Made by a program: the position numbers and the translations under genes. A DNA stretch of 64,000 bases from WGMI01 sp041739275 (GTDB taxonomy: Bacteria; Bacteroidota; Bacteroidia; Flavobacteriales; Schleiferiaceae), in the NCBI GenBank assembly GCA_041739275.1, contig JBGSOF010000004.1, positions 99,713 to 163,712 on the forward strand, given 5' to 3'. Positions 7,926 through 14,961 of the stretch are shown piece by piece. The number at the start of each line of letters is the position of its first letter. Position 1 is the first letter of the stretch. A model generated the notes under the pieces. The model saw only the letters and a list, made by a program, of their open reading frames with translations. It searched no databases and was not told the DNA's origin.

Positions 7926-9487
7926 AGATTGAACTCAATGCCTTGAGCCAAGGGCAAACTCAAACCGTAGTTCAGGGTGTTCGTCTGCCTGCGCATATAA
8001 GCTTTCCACGAGTCTGAGCCCGATTCTCGACCTCCACCGGTTTCTTTTTCCCCACCAAAGGCCCCGCCGATTTCCGCACCCGAGGTACCGATGTTGACGT
8101 TGGCGATTCCACAATCTGAACCGGTCGCCGAAACAAAGCGTTGAGCCGTTCGGAAATCTGAAGTCATGATGGCCGAACTCAGGCCCTGAGGCACCCCGTT
8201 TTGCAATTGAATGGCCTCGTCAAGTTCGCGGTATTTGATGAGGTACAAAATGGGGGCAAAAGTTTCTGTCTGAACGGTTTCGAAGTGATTTTCGGCCTCG
8301 GCAATCGCGGGTTTCACGTAACAGCCGCTTTCATATCCCTCGCCCTTCAGCACCCCGCCGGGAACCACGATGCGCCCGCCTTGAGTTTGAATGCGATCCA
8401 GCGCGTTTAAGTAGAGCTGCACGGCGTCGCGGTCGATGAGCGGACCCACGTGATTACTCGGATCGAGCGGATTTCCAATTTTGAGTTGGCCATAGGCCTT
8501 CACCAAGATTTCCTTGACCTGCTCAAAGATGGACTCGTGAACGATTAAACGGCGAGTCGAAGTGCATCGCTGACCGGCAGTTCCCACGGCACCAAAGACC
8601 ACAGCCAGAGTGGTCATGGCCAGGTTGGCATCGGGAGCCACAATAATGGCGTTGTTGCCTCCGAGTTCGAGTATGCTCTTGCCAAAGCGCTCTGCAACGG
8701 CCACGCCGACTGCGCGACCCATGCGAACGGAACCCGTGGCCGAAATCAACGGAATGCGGGTGTCCTTGCTCAGCCATTGTCCGACTTTGGCATCTCCGTT
8801 GATCAAGCACGAGATGGCCTTGGGATAGCCATTGCGCTCCAACACCCGGTGAATGATTCGCTGACATGCAATGCCGCACAAAGGCACTTTTTCGCTGGGC
8901 TTCCAAATGGTGACATCCCCACACACCCAGGCCAGAGCGGTATTCCAAGCCCAGACAGCCACGGGAAAGTTGAAAGCGGAGACAATACCGACGGGGCCCA
9001 GAGGGTGCCACTGCTCGCGCATGCTGTGCTCCAAGCGCTCAGAGGGCATTGTGAGTCCATAGAGTTGCCGCGAAAGACCGGTGGCAAAGTCGCAGATATC
9101 GATCATTTCCTGAACCTCACCCAGGCCTTCTTGCAGCGATTTTCCCATTTCGTAGGAGACCAAGGCACCGAGTTCGCCCTTCAATGCGCGCAGTTCGTCT
9201 CCAAATTGGCGCACCAATTCGCCCCGTTTCGGAGCGGGAACCGTTCTCCAAAATTCAAATGCCTTTTGGGCATCGCCGACGATTCGGTCGTAGCCTTCGC
9301 GAGATGTCGAGCGAACCGTGGCAATTTCTCGACCGTCTACAGGCGAACGACTCGTAAGCACGTCTGCGGAATCGAGCGACCAGCTCTGCCCCGATGTTCC
9401 GGGATTTTCGGCGGCGATTTCGAGTTTTTCGAGAATCGAGCTCACAGATTGTCCGGCGACAGTCAATACGGTGTTCGAGGAAGGCAT
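7922..9487 (-). CDS. amaB: Aldehyde dehydrogenase, ALDH7 family (aminoadipate-semialdehyde dehydrogenase-like)
   Basis: 521 aa NAD-dependent aldehyde dehydrogenase. ALDH motifs in order: FNFPVAVWAWN (substrate/NAD fold), ELGGNNAIIV (general base Glu) and GTAGQRCTSTRRL with the catalytic Cys. The GQRCTSTRR context and the C-terminal SGAEIGGAFGGEKETGGGRESGSDSWKAYMRR-type region (only key parts quoted) are typical of ALDH7, the alpha-aminoadipic semialdehyde dehydrogenases of lysine catabolism. The gene stands alone, so the substrate is inferred from family only. ATG start at 9487. Confidence 0.88.
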   Translation of the reverse strand: MPSSNTVLTVAGQSVSSILEKLEIAAENPGTSGQSWSLDSADVLTSRSPVDGREIATVRSTSREGYDRIVGDAQKAFEFWRTVPAPKRGELVRQFGDELRALKGELGALVSYEMGKSLQEGLGEVQEMIDICDFATGLSRQLYGLTMPSERLEHSMREQWHPLGPVGIVSAFNFPVAVWAWNTALAWVCGDVTIWKPSEKVPLCGIACQRIIHRVLERNGYPKAISCLINGDAKVGQWLSKDTRIPLISATGSVRMGRAVGVAVAERFGKSILELGGNNAIIVAPDANLAMTTLAVVFGAVGTAGQRCTSTRRLIVHESIFEQVKEILVKAYGQLKIGNPLDPSNHVGPLIDRDAVQLYLNALDRIQTQGGRIVVPGGVLKGEGYESGCYVKPAIAEAENHFETVQTETFAPILYLIKYRELDEAIQLQNGVPQGLSSAIMTSDFRTAQRFVSATGSDCGIANVNIGTSGAEIGGAFGGEKETGGGRESGSDSWKAYMRRQTNTLNYGLSLPLAQGIEFNL

Positions 9488-9569
9488 GGGTAGAAAATTT
9501 TGTGCAAAGTAAGCGAGCGATTAAGCTAGAATGAATCCAAATAAAAAGCAAAACTCAGGTGCCCTCGGT

Positions 9570-9577
9570 TACTTTTG
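9570..9577 (+). promoter_or_regulatory. Candidate -7 promoter element for the metal ABC operon
   Basis: TACTTTTG matches TAnnTTTG and ends 8 bases before the ATG of the binding-protein gene, which would give a very short or absent leader. No good -33 box is seen. Confidence 0.35.
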
Positions 9578-9585
9578 GCACGTAG

Positions 9586-10548
9586 ATGGAAAGATTAAAA
9601 TCACAGAATCCGGCATTCCTCCAAAAAGTGGCTATAGCCGTGTCGCTATGCGTGCTCAACGCCGGATGTCAGCAGGCGCAAAAAAGCTCGGACAACCAGA
9701 TTCAGGTCTTGGCGACCACAGGGCTCGCAGCCGATTTGGCGCGCAATGTCCTGCCATCGGAATTCCATGTCGCCGGGCTGATGGGTCCGGGCACAGATCC
9801 GCATTTGTACAAAAGCACCGAAGGCGATATTCGAGCCATGAGGTCTGCCGATGCCTTGGTGTATACCGGTCTGCGGCTCGAGGGCAAGCTGGGCGAGGTT
9901 TTTGGGGGTCAGAACAAGCAAAAGACCGTGGTCGAGCTGAGTGCTGGGCTCGACTCTCTGGCGCTAATCAACAGCCAAGGTTTTGCCGACGGCTTCGATC
10001 CACACTTTTGGATGGACCCCGTGCTGTGGGCTCAGTCTGCTAAAGAGCTGGCGAGAGTTTTTTCGGAGGACTATCCGGCGCATTCAGAACAGATTGCACT
10101 CAAGCTCAAACACTATTTGGGACGTCTGGATTCGCTCGACCGCGCCGTCGCCTTGCAGATCGCTGTTTTGCCGGCCAATCGCAGAGTCATCGTGACAACC
10201 CACGACGCGCTGAATTATTACGCCGCGCATTACGATTTGGAAGTGCGCAGTCTACAGGGTTTTTCAACCGCAGCCGACTTTGGCGTGCGCGACATTACAG
10301 AACTCGTAAATTTTATCATTGAGCGCAAGATTCCTGCGGTTTTTGTGGAGAACATCGTTTCGTCGAGGTCCTTAGATGCGGTCATTCAAGGCTGCGAAAG
10401 CCAGGGATATCCCGTAAAACTCGGCGGGTCGTTTTACACCGATGCCCTGGGTCCGGCAGGGAGTGAAGCCGAGAACTACATCGAAATGATTGCCTTGAAC
10501 ACCGCGGTTTTGGTGAAGGCGCTCGAGACTCAGTCGACCGTTCAGTAG
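9586..10548 (+). CDS. Metal ABC transporter substrate-binding lipoprotein (TroA/MntC-like)
   Basis: 320 aa cluster A-I metal-binding protein that delivers Mn, Zn or Fe to an ABC permease in the periplasm. A lipoprotein signal ends in LNAGC. Metal-ligand regions are visible: GPGTDPHLYKSTEGD (first His), GFDPHFWMDP (second His), TTHDALNYYA (His/Asp loop) and LGGSFYTDALGP (last Asp). There is no His-rich loop between the first two ligands, which argues more for Mn/Fe than for high-affinity Zn (ZnuA) binding; this is inference. It is first in a three-gene unit with two permeases, 12 bases upstream of the next gene. Confidence 0.9.
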   Translation: MERLKSQNPAFLQKVAIAVSLCVLNAGCQQAQKSSDNQIQVLATTGLAADLARNVLPSEFHVAGLMGPGTDPHLYKSTEGDIRAMRSADALVYTGLRLEGKLGEVFGGQNKQKTVVELSAGLDSLALINSQGFADGFDPHFWMDPVLWAQSAKELARVFSEDYPAHSEQIALKLKHYLGRLDSLDRAVALQIAVLPANRRVIVTTHDALNYYAAHYDLEVRSLQGFSTAADFGVRDITELVNFIIERKIPAVFVENIVSSRSLDAVIQGCESQGYPVKLGGSFYTDALGPAGSEAENYIEMIALNTAVLVKALETQSTVQ

Positions 10549-10560
10549 ACGCATTCAACA

Positions 10561-11844
10561 GTGAATCCAAATCTGGTATACGTGATCTCGGGTTCCGTGT
10601 TGCTCGGGGCGGCGGCAGGGGCGGTCGGGGTTTTTGGCTTTTTGAGAAAGAGTAGTTTGGTCGGAGAAACGGTGGCGCACAGCATGTTGCCCGGCATCGG
10701 CTTGGCCTTTTTGATCAGCGGATCCAAGAACCCGCTCGTGTTGTTGGTCGGTTCAGTGATTTCCGGCGCTCTGAGCTTGGGCTTTATTCGATGGATTCGG
10801 AAGTTCTCGGGTCCGCGACCCGATGCGGCACTGGCCATCGCGCTCAGCGGGTTCTACGGCATCGGCATCGTTTTGCTCACCTTCATCCAGAACAGAGGAG
10901 GCTCAGACCACAGTGGCTTGGACCAAGTGCTCTTTGGGCGGGCAGCGGCCATGTTGCCCGAAGACATTGCCGTTTTTGGAGGTCTGGCTGCGCTTGTCCT
11001 GATGGCGGTTGCGCTGGGTTCTCGATCCATGGGCTTGGTTGCGTTTAATCCCGATTATGCGCAAAGCATCGGATGGAAGGTGCGGCGATACGAATGGATG
11101 ATGTCTGCACTGAGCATCTTGGCCATCGCTTCGGGAATACGGGCGGTTGGAATAGTGCTCATGGCAGCGCTTTTGGTCATTCCGGCGGCAGCGGCTCGCT
11201 ACTGGACACATCGCCTCGATCGCTTGATAGGTTTATCGGCCATGTTGGGCGCCTTGGGCGGCTTGTTCGGCACCTTGTGGAGCAACACTTCGGGTTCCCT
11301 TCCCACAGGGCCACTCACCGTGCTCTCGCTGTCGGGCATTGCCATGTTCAGCGTCGTTTTTGCACCCGAAAGAGGAATGCTCGGGAGGTTGTTTCTCCAA
11401 AAAAGGAGAGCTTCGAGAAGCGAGCGAGAGAATTTCATCAAATGGGCCGGACAATGGCTTGAAGAAAACCCGGAAAACTCCACAGTAAATGGGGCGGAGT
11501 TTCGTTTGAAGTACGGGCTTAACCGCGTGTCTTATTATCGAAACCTGAGGCGAAGCGTCGCTGCAGCATGGGTGTATCCGGCGGTCAACGGTTTTAGGCT
11601 CACGGAAACCGGATGGTTAGAAGGGCGCAGAATCAACCGCCTCCATCGGCTTTGGGAGGTTTACTTAAATCGCAAAGCGGGTGTACCCCTCAATAGAGTG
11701 CACGAATCGGCCGAGGTCATCGAACATCTTTTGACCCCCGAGCTCGAACGAGATATTCTCTACGAGCTGGGATTGTGCGAGAATTTTGCCCCGAGGGTGG
11801 AAATACATTCCGCACTTGCTGTCGCAAATCCCTCAAAATCATAA
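10561..11844 (+). CDS. Metal ABC permease fused to a DtxR/MntR-like C-terminal domain
   Basis: 427 aa, GTG start. Residues about 1-275 form an ABC-3 family permease (TroC/MntB/ZnuB type) with many hydrophobic helices and the family stretch VGIVLMAALLVIPAAAARYW. After a basic linker, residues about 290-415 resemble an iron-dependent repressor: a winged-helix-like part ending in GFRLTETGWLEG, then a metal-binding/dimerisation part. The ligand pattern is kept: H362 and E366 (LHRLWE), H381, E385, E388 and H389 (VHESAEVIEH). E385 stands where DtxR has Cys102, as in Mn-type MntR. The first-helix ligand (Met10 in DtxR, Asp8/Glu11 in MntR) has no obvious counterpart. It may sense cytoplasmic metal at the transporter itself. 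Confidence 0.88.
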   Translation: MNPNLVYVISGSVLLGAAAGAVGVFGFLRKSSLVGETVAHSMLPGIGLAFLISGSKNPLVLLVGSVISGALSLGFIRWIRKFSGPRPDAALAIALSGFYGIGIVLLTFIQNRGGSDHSGLDQVLFGRAAAMLPEDIAVFGGLAALVLMAVALGSRSMGLVAFNPDYAQSIGWKVRRYEWMMSALSILAIASGIRAVGIVLMAALLVIPAAAARYWTHRLDRLIGLSAMLGALGGLFGTLWSNTSGSLPTGPLTVLSLSGIAMFSVVFAPERGMLGRLFLQKRRASRSERENFIKWAGQWLEENPENSTVNGAEFRLKYGLNRVSYYRNLRRSVAAAWVYPAVNGFRLTETGWLEGRRINRLHRLWEVYLNRKAGVPLNRVHESAEVIEHLLTPELERDILYELGLCENFAPRVEIHSALAVANPSKS

Positions 11845-11845
11845 C

Positions 11846-12748
11846 ATGGACGCTCTCTGGATCATGGCCATCGGGAGCCTCGTAGCGGGATTGTGCGCGG
11901 CTCTGGGCACTTTTTTGTATTTGCGGAAACTCAGTATGTTGGGAGACGCTGTGTCGCATGCCGTACTGCCCGGAATCGTCATCGCCTATCTGTGGGCAGG
12001 AGAGCGCAACGCGACAGCTCTGCTCGTGGGCGCGGCCGTTTTTGGACTCTTGGTCACTTTTTTGATCGATTGGCTGACCCATCGCGCTGGAATGCAACAG
12101 GACGCATCGATTGGGCTGAGCTTCACCTTGCTTTTTAGCTTGGGCATTGTGCTTGTGTCGCTCTGGGCGAGCCGGGTCGACATCGATGCAGATTGCGTTC
12201 TCTACGGCGAAATCGGGCTCTTGCCTTTCGACACTTGGTCGTGGAATGGATTCGAAATGGGTCCGCGACACTTCGCCCTGCTCTTCGGTCTCGACTTGGT
12301 CGTGGGGGTGCTCCTATGGAAGGGGTTCAAGGGGATGCAGCTGCTTGCGTTCGACGGTGTTTTTGCAGCGTCCACGGGAATTTCCATTGCCGCATGGCAC
12401 TGGGCGTTAATGGGAGGGGTATCGCTGGCCACGGTCTTTTCTTTTGAAGCCGTCGGCGCCATTTTAGTGGTCTCCTTTTTGGTGATTCCGCCGGCCATCG
12501 GACACTTTTGGTCTTATGGCAGCTTGAAGAGGATGTTGTGGATTGCCATCACGTCGGGAGTCGCTTCGAGCGTCGCGGGCTACTACTTGGCAGTATGGTT
12601 GGACAGTTCGATTGCGGCCTGCATGAGCAGCGCGGCTTTAATTTTTTATGTGTCGGGATGGGTGGTTCATCCTCAGAAAGGATTGCCCGCCCAATGGTTA
12701 AAGAGAAGCCAGGGGAGGGCACCTCATTCGGCGCCGGCCGGCAACTAA
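11846..12748 (+). CDS. Metal ABC transporter permease (TroD-like)
   Basis: 300 aa integral membrane protein of the ABC-3 family, with about eight hydrophobic helices and the conserved GDAVSHAVLPGIV near the N-terminus and VGAILVVSFLVIPPAIGHFW near the end. The ATG at 11846 lies one base after the stop of the preceding permease; a longer start near 11786 would overlap that gene and lacks support. Together with the fused permease it would form the two-subunit membrane channel. No ATPase gene accompanies the three genes here, so the motor subunit must be encoded elsewhere. Confidence 0.9.
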   Translation: MDALWIMAIGSLVAGLCAALGTFLYLRKLSMLGDAVSHAVLPGIVIAYLWAGERNATALLVGAAVFGLLVTFLIDWLTHRAGMQQDASIGLSFTLLFSLGIVLVSLWASRVDIDADCVLYGEIGLLPFDTWSWNGFEMGPRHFALLFGLDLVVGVLLWKGFKGMQLLAFDGVFAASTGISIAAWHWALMGGVSLATVFSFEAVGAILVVSFLVIPPAIGHFWSYGSLKRMLWIAITSGVASSVAGYYLAVWLDSSIAACMSSAALIFYVSGWVVHPQKGLPAQWLKRSQGRAPHSAPAGN

Positions 12749-12762
12749 AGGACTTCGATGAG

Positions 12763-12833
12763 AGGTCCCGAGCGGATTCGAACCGCTGTACGAGGTTTTG
12801 CAGACCTCTGCCTAGCCACTCGGCCACGGGACC
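12763..12833 (-). tRNA. tRNA-Cys (GCA)
   Basis: The minus strand folds as a cloverleaf: acceptor GGTCCCG (12833-12827) pairs with CGGGACC (12770-12764), anticodon loop CTGCAAA carries GCA, T-arm GCGGTTCGAATCCGC. The discriminator is U (T at 12763), as expected for tRNA-Cys. The 3' CCA is not encoded. It sits 14 bases after the convergent permease gene. Confidence 0.95.
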
Positions 12834-12836
12834 CTA

Positions 12837-12872
12837 TTTCAGATAGAACGCCAATTTCAAATAGAACGCCAA
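12837..12872. repeat. Tandem 18-bp direct repeat upstream of tRNA-Cys
   Basis: Two adjacent copies of TTTCAnATAGAACGCCAA (12837-12854 and 12855-12872), differing at one base. They lie 4-39 bases upstream of the tRNA-Cys 5' end, where its promoter should be. Confidence 0.75.
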
Positions 12873-12963
12873 TCCTTTTAGAAAAACAAGGCGATTGAGA
12901 ATGGCAAATGCCAAAAGCTGATTTCGAAGAAATGGGCATCAAAGATAAGGCGATTGTCCTCGC

Positions 12964-13335
12964 TCAGCGCGATCGACTTTCTTCTAAGATGACGGCCACA
13001 TTCGCGATGTCGCCACCGATCGGCGGATTCTTTTTGAGGAGTTCTATGCGGAGCCACTCAATTCGAGGTTCTTCTTTAAACAGGCGCGCAATGATGCGTC
13101 CGGCCACATGCTCAATCAATTGGCTTCGAATGATGAGCTCAGATCGGACAATGTCGTGCAAGAGCACGTAATCTACGGTGTCTTCGAGGGCGTCGGTCGC
13201 AATAGAAGGCGCGAAATCGGTTCGGATGCTCAAGTTCACCACATATTCTGTTCCGATCACAGCCTCTTCGGGCAAGCAGCCGTGGAACGCATGGCATCGA
13301 AGTCCGATAATCTCAATATGGCCGGGGCGCTTCAC
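12964..13335 (-). CDS. folB: Dihydroneopterin aldolase
   Basis: 123 aa FolB, converting 7,8-dihydroneopterin to 6-hydroxymethyl-dihydropterin in folate synthesis. Family features: IEIIGLRCHAFHGCLPEE at the N-terminus (catalytic region with the conserved Glu), VDYVLLHDIV in the middle, IEHVAGRIIARLF and the C-terminal LLKKNPPIGGD containing the conserved Lys and Pro. The GTG start at 13335 overlaps the gltX stop (GTGA), so the gene is probably translated by coupling downstream of gltX. Confidence 0.93.
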   Translation of the reverse strand: MKRPGHIEIIGLRCHAFHGCLPEEAVIGTEYVVNLSIRTDFAPSIATDALEDTVDYVLLHDIVRSELIIRSQLIEHVAGRIIARLFKEEPRIEWLRIELLKKNPPIGGDIANVAVILEESRSR

Positions 13336-14882
13336 AAAGGCAGGTTTTGAATGGCATCGTGAATTCGCGATTCACTTTTTGTCTTGCCGAGCAGTTCGGC
13401 TATGGCAAAGGCCGAGGGCCCGGTGGTTCCCCCTGTCAATGCGATGCGGAGAATGGGTCCCAATACCCCGAAGCCAATGCCGCGATCGGCCAATACATCT
13501 TTAAAGGTCTGCTCGAGCAGTTCAGATTTAAAGAGCTCCGACTCGATGGATTCGTACCTATGGAGCAACTCCGTCAAATGATCTCCCGAATCGGCTTTCC
13601 ACTTGGCCTTAATGGCATCGCCGTCATATGGAACGCGGTCTTCAAAAAAGTAAAGTCCCTCTTTGAGCAAGTCGTCTTTCAAGTATGCGCGCTCTTTGAT
13701 CAAGCCACAGATATCGGCCAGTCGATCGGGCGTGTCAAGCTCCTTTTGCGCGAGTTGTGGGGCGATGTCTTTCGCCAGTTGTTCGTTCGTTCTGGAGCGG
13801 AGGTGCTGTTGATTAAACCAGCGCGCCTTTTCGAAGTCGAAACGAGCACCTGATTTGCTCACCCGGTCGAGATCAAAGGCATCGACAAGTTCAGCGAGCG
13901 AGAATATTTCGCGTTCGCCCCCCGGGTTCCATCCCAAAAAGGCGATCATATTGACAAACCCTTCGGCATAGAAGCCCATTTCGCGATAGCCGTTCGCGGT
14001 TTCGCCCGTTTCCTTGTTCTCCCAAAAAAGTGGAAAAACAGGAAAGCCGAGCCGATCGCCGTCCCTCTTGCTCAACTTGCCGTGGCCATCGGGGCGCAAC
14101 AAAAGCGGGAGATGGGCGAATTCGGGCATGACATCCTCCCATCCCAAAGAGCGGTACAACAAAACGTGAAGCGGCGCAGAGGGCAGCCACTCTTCTCCTC
14201 GAATCACATGCGAGATTTCCATATGGAAGTCGTCCACCACATTCGCGAGGTGATACGTAGGCAGTCCGTCGCTTTTGAACAGGACTTTGTCGTCCATATT
14301 TTGAGTGTTGACACTTACCCACCCGCGAATGCGATCGTGAAAGCGCACCTCTTCGTTGCGTTCGAGTTTGAGTCGCACCACAAATGAGGCGCCGTCCGCA
14401 ATTCGACTATTGACTTCTGAAGGCGAGAGGCTCAAAGAGTTCTTGAGCGAAGCGCGAGTAATTTGATTGTATTGAAAATTGGGATGCCCCGAAGCGGCCG
14501 CCCGGGCCCGAAGAGACTCGAGCTCTTCTTCGGTATCAAATGCGTAATAGGCCTTGCCCGTTGCCAAGAGGCGTTCAACCTGGGGCTTGTAAATTTCGCT
14601 GCGCTCCGACTGCCGATAGGGTTGATGGGGACCGCCGACCCAAGGAGATTCGTCGGGAATCAGCCCACACCATTCGAGCGATTGCCGGATGTATTCCTCG
14701 GCTCCCGGGACAAAGCGATTTTGGTCTGTATCTTCGATGCGGAGCAAGAAGTCACCTCCGTGTTTCCGGGCAAATAGATAGTTGTACAGTGCGGTGCGAA
14801 CTCCTCCCATATGGAGAGGTCCGGTCGGGCTCGGCGCAAAGCGCACACGAACCCGGCGGTCTAGGGCGTTGTTAACAGACAT
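13332..14882 (-). CDS. gltX: Glutamyl-tRNA synthetase
   Basis: 516 aa class I aminoacyl-tRNA synthetase charging tRNA-Glu. The HIGH-type motif is RFAPSPTGPLHMGGVRTAL right at the N-terminus; the KMSKS motif appears as GKLSKRDGDRLGFPVFP, typical of Bacteroidota GltX. The ATG at 14882 gives MSVNNALDRRVRVRFAPSP; the frame extends 35 codons further upstream, but those residues are unlike the family. It shares an 80-base divergent promoter region with the DUF4175 gene and is followed by folB with a 4-base overlap. Confidence 0.96.
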   Translation of the reverse strand: MSVNNALDRRVRVRFAPSPTGPLHMGGVRTALYNYLFARKHGGDFLLRIEDTDQNRFVPGAEEYIRQSLEWCGLIPDESPWVGGPHQPYRQSERSEIYKPQVERLLATGKAYYAFDTEEELESLRARAAASGHPNFQYNQITRASLKNSLSLSPSEVNSRIADGASFVVRLKLERNEEVRFHDRIRGWVSVNTQNMDDKVLFKSDGLPTYHLANVVDDFHMEISHVIRGEEWLPSAPLHVLLYRSLGWEDVMPEFAHLPLLLRPDGHGKLSKRDGDRLGFPVFPLFWENKETGETANGYREMGFYAEGFVNMIAFLGWNPGGEREIFSLAELVDAFDLDRVSKSGARFDFEKARWFNQQHLRSRTNEQLAKDIAPQLAQKELDTPDRLADICGLIKERAYLKDDLLKEGLYFFEDRVPYDGDAIKAKWKADSGDHLTELLHRYESIESELFKSELLEQTFKDVLADRGIGFGVLGPILRIALTGGTTGPSAFAIAELLGKTKSESRIHDAIQNLPL

Positions 14883-14900
14883 AAATGTGTTGTGGGCGCA

Positions 14901-14908
14901 CAAAGATA
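14901..14908 (-). promoter_or_regulatory. Candidate -7 promoter element for gltX
   Basis: On the minus strand this reads TATCTTTG (TAnnTTTG), 18 bases upstream of the gltX ATG. The -33 element is not clear (TTCGG at about the right distance). Confidence 0.4.
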
Positions 14909-14946
14909 GGCGCGCCAAACAGCCGAACAGTCCGCGAAGGCTGTGG

Positions 14947-14954
14947 TAAATTTG
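14947..14954 (+). promoter_or_regulatory. Candidate -7 promoter element for the DUF4175 gene
   Basis: TAAATTTG matches TAnnTTTG, 7 bases before the ATG at 14962, implying a nearly leaderless transcript if used. It is arranged back to back with the gltX element. Confidence 0.35.
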
Positions 14955-14961
14955 ATCCATT

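Noticed and set aside
9531..10043. 170-codon frame overlapping the metal-binding lipoprotein gene in another frame
   Set aside because: Arg/Gly/Ser-rich translation without domain; the lipoprotein frame has a signal peptide and all metal-site motifs.
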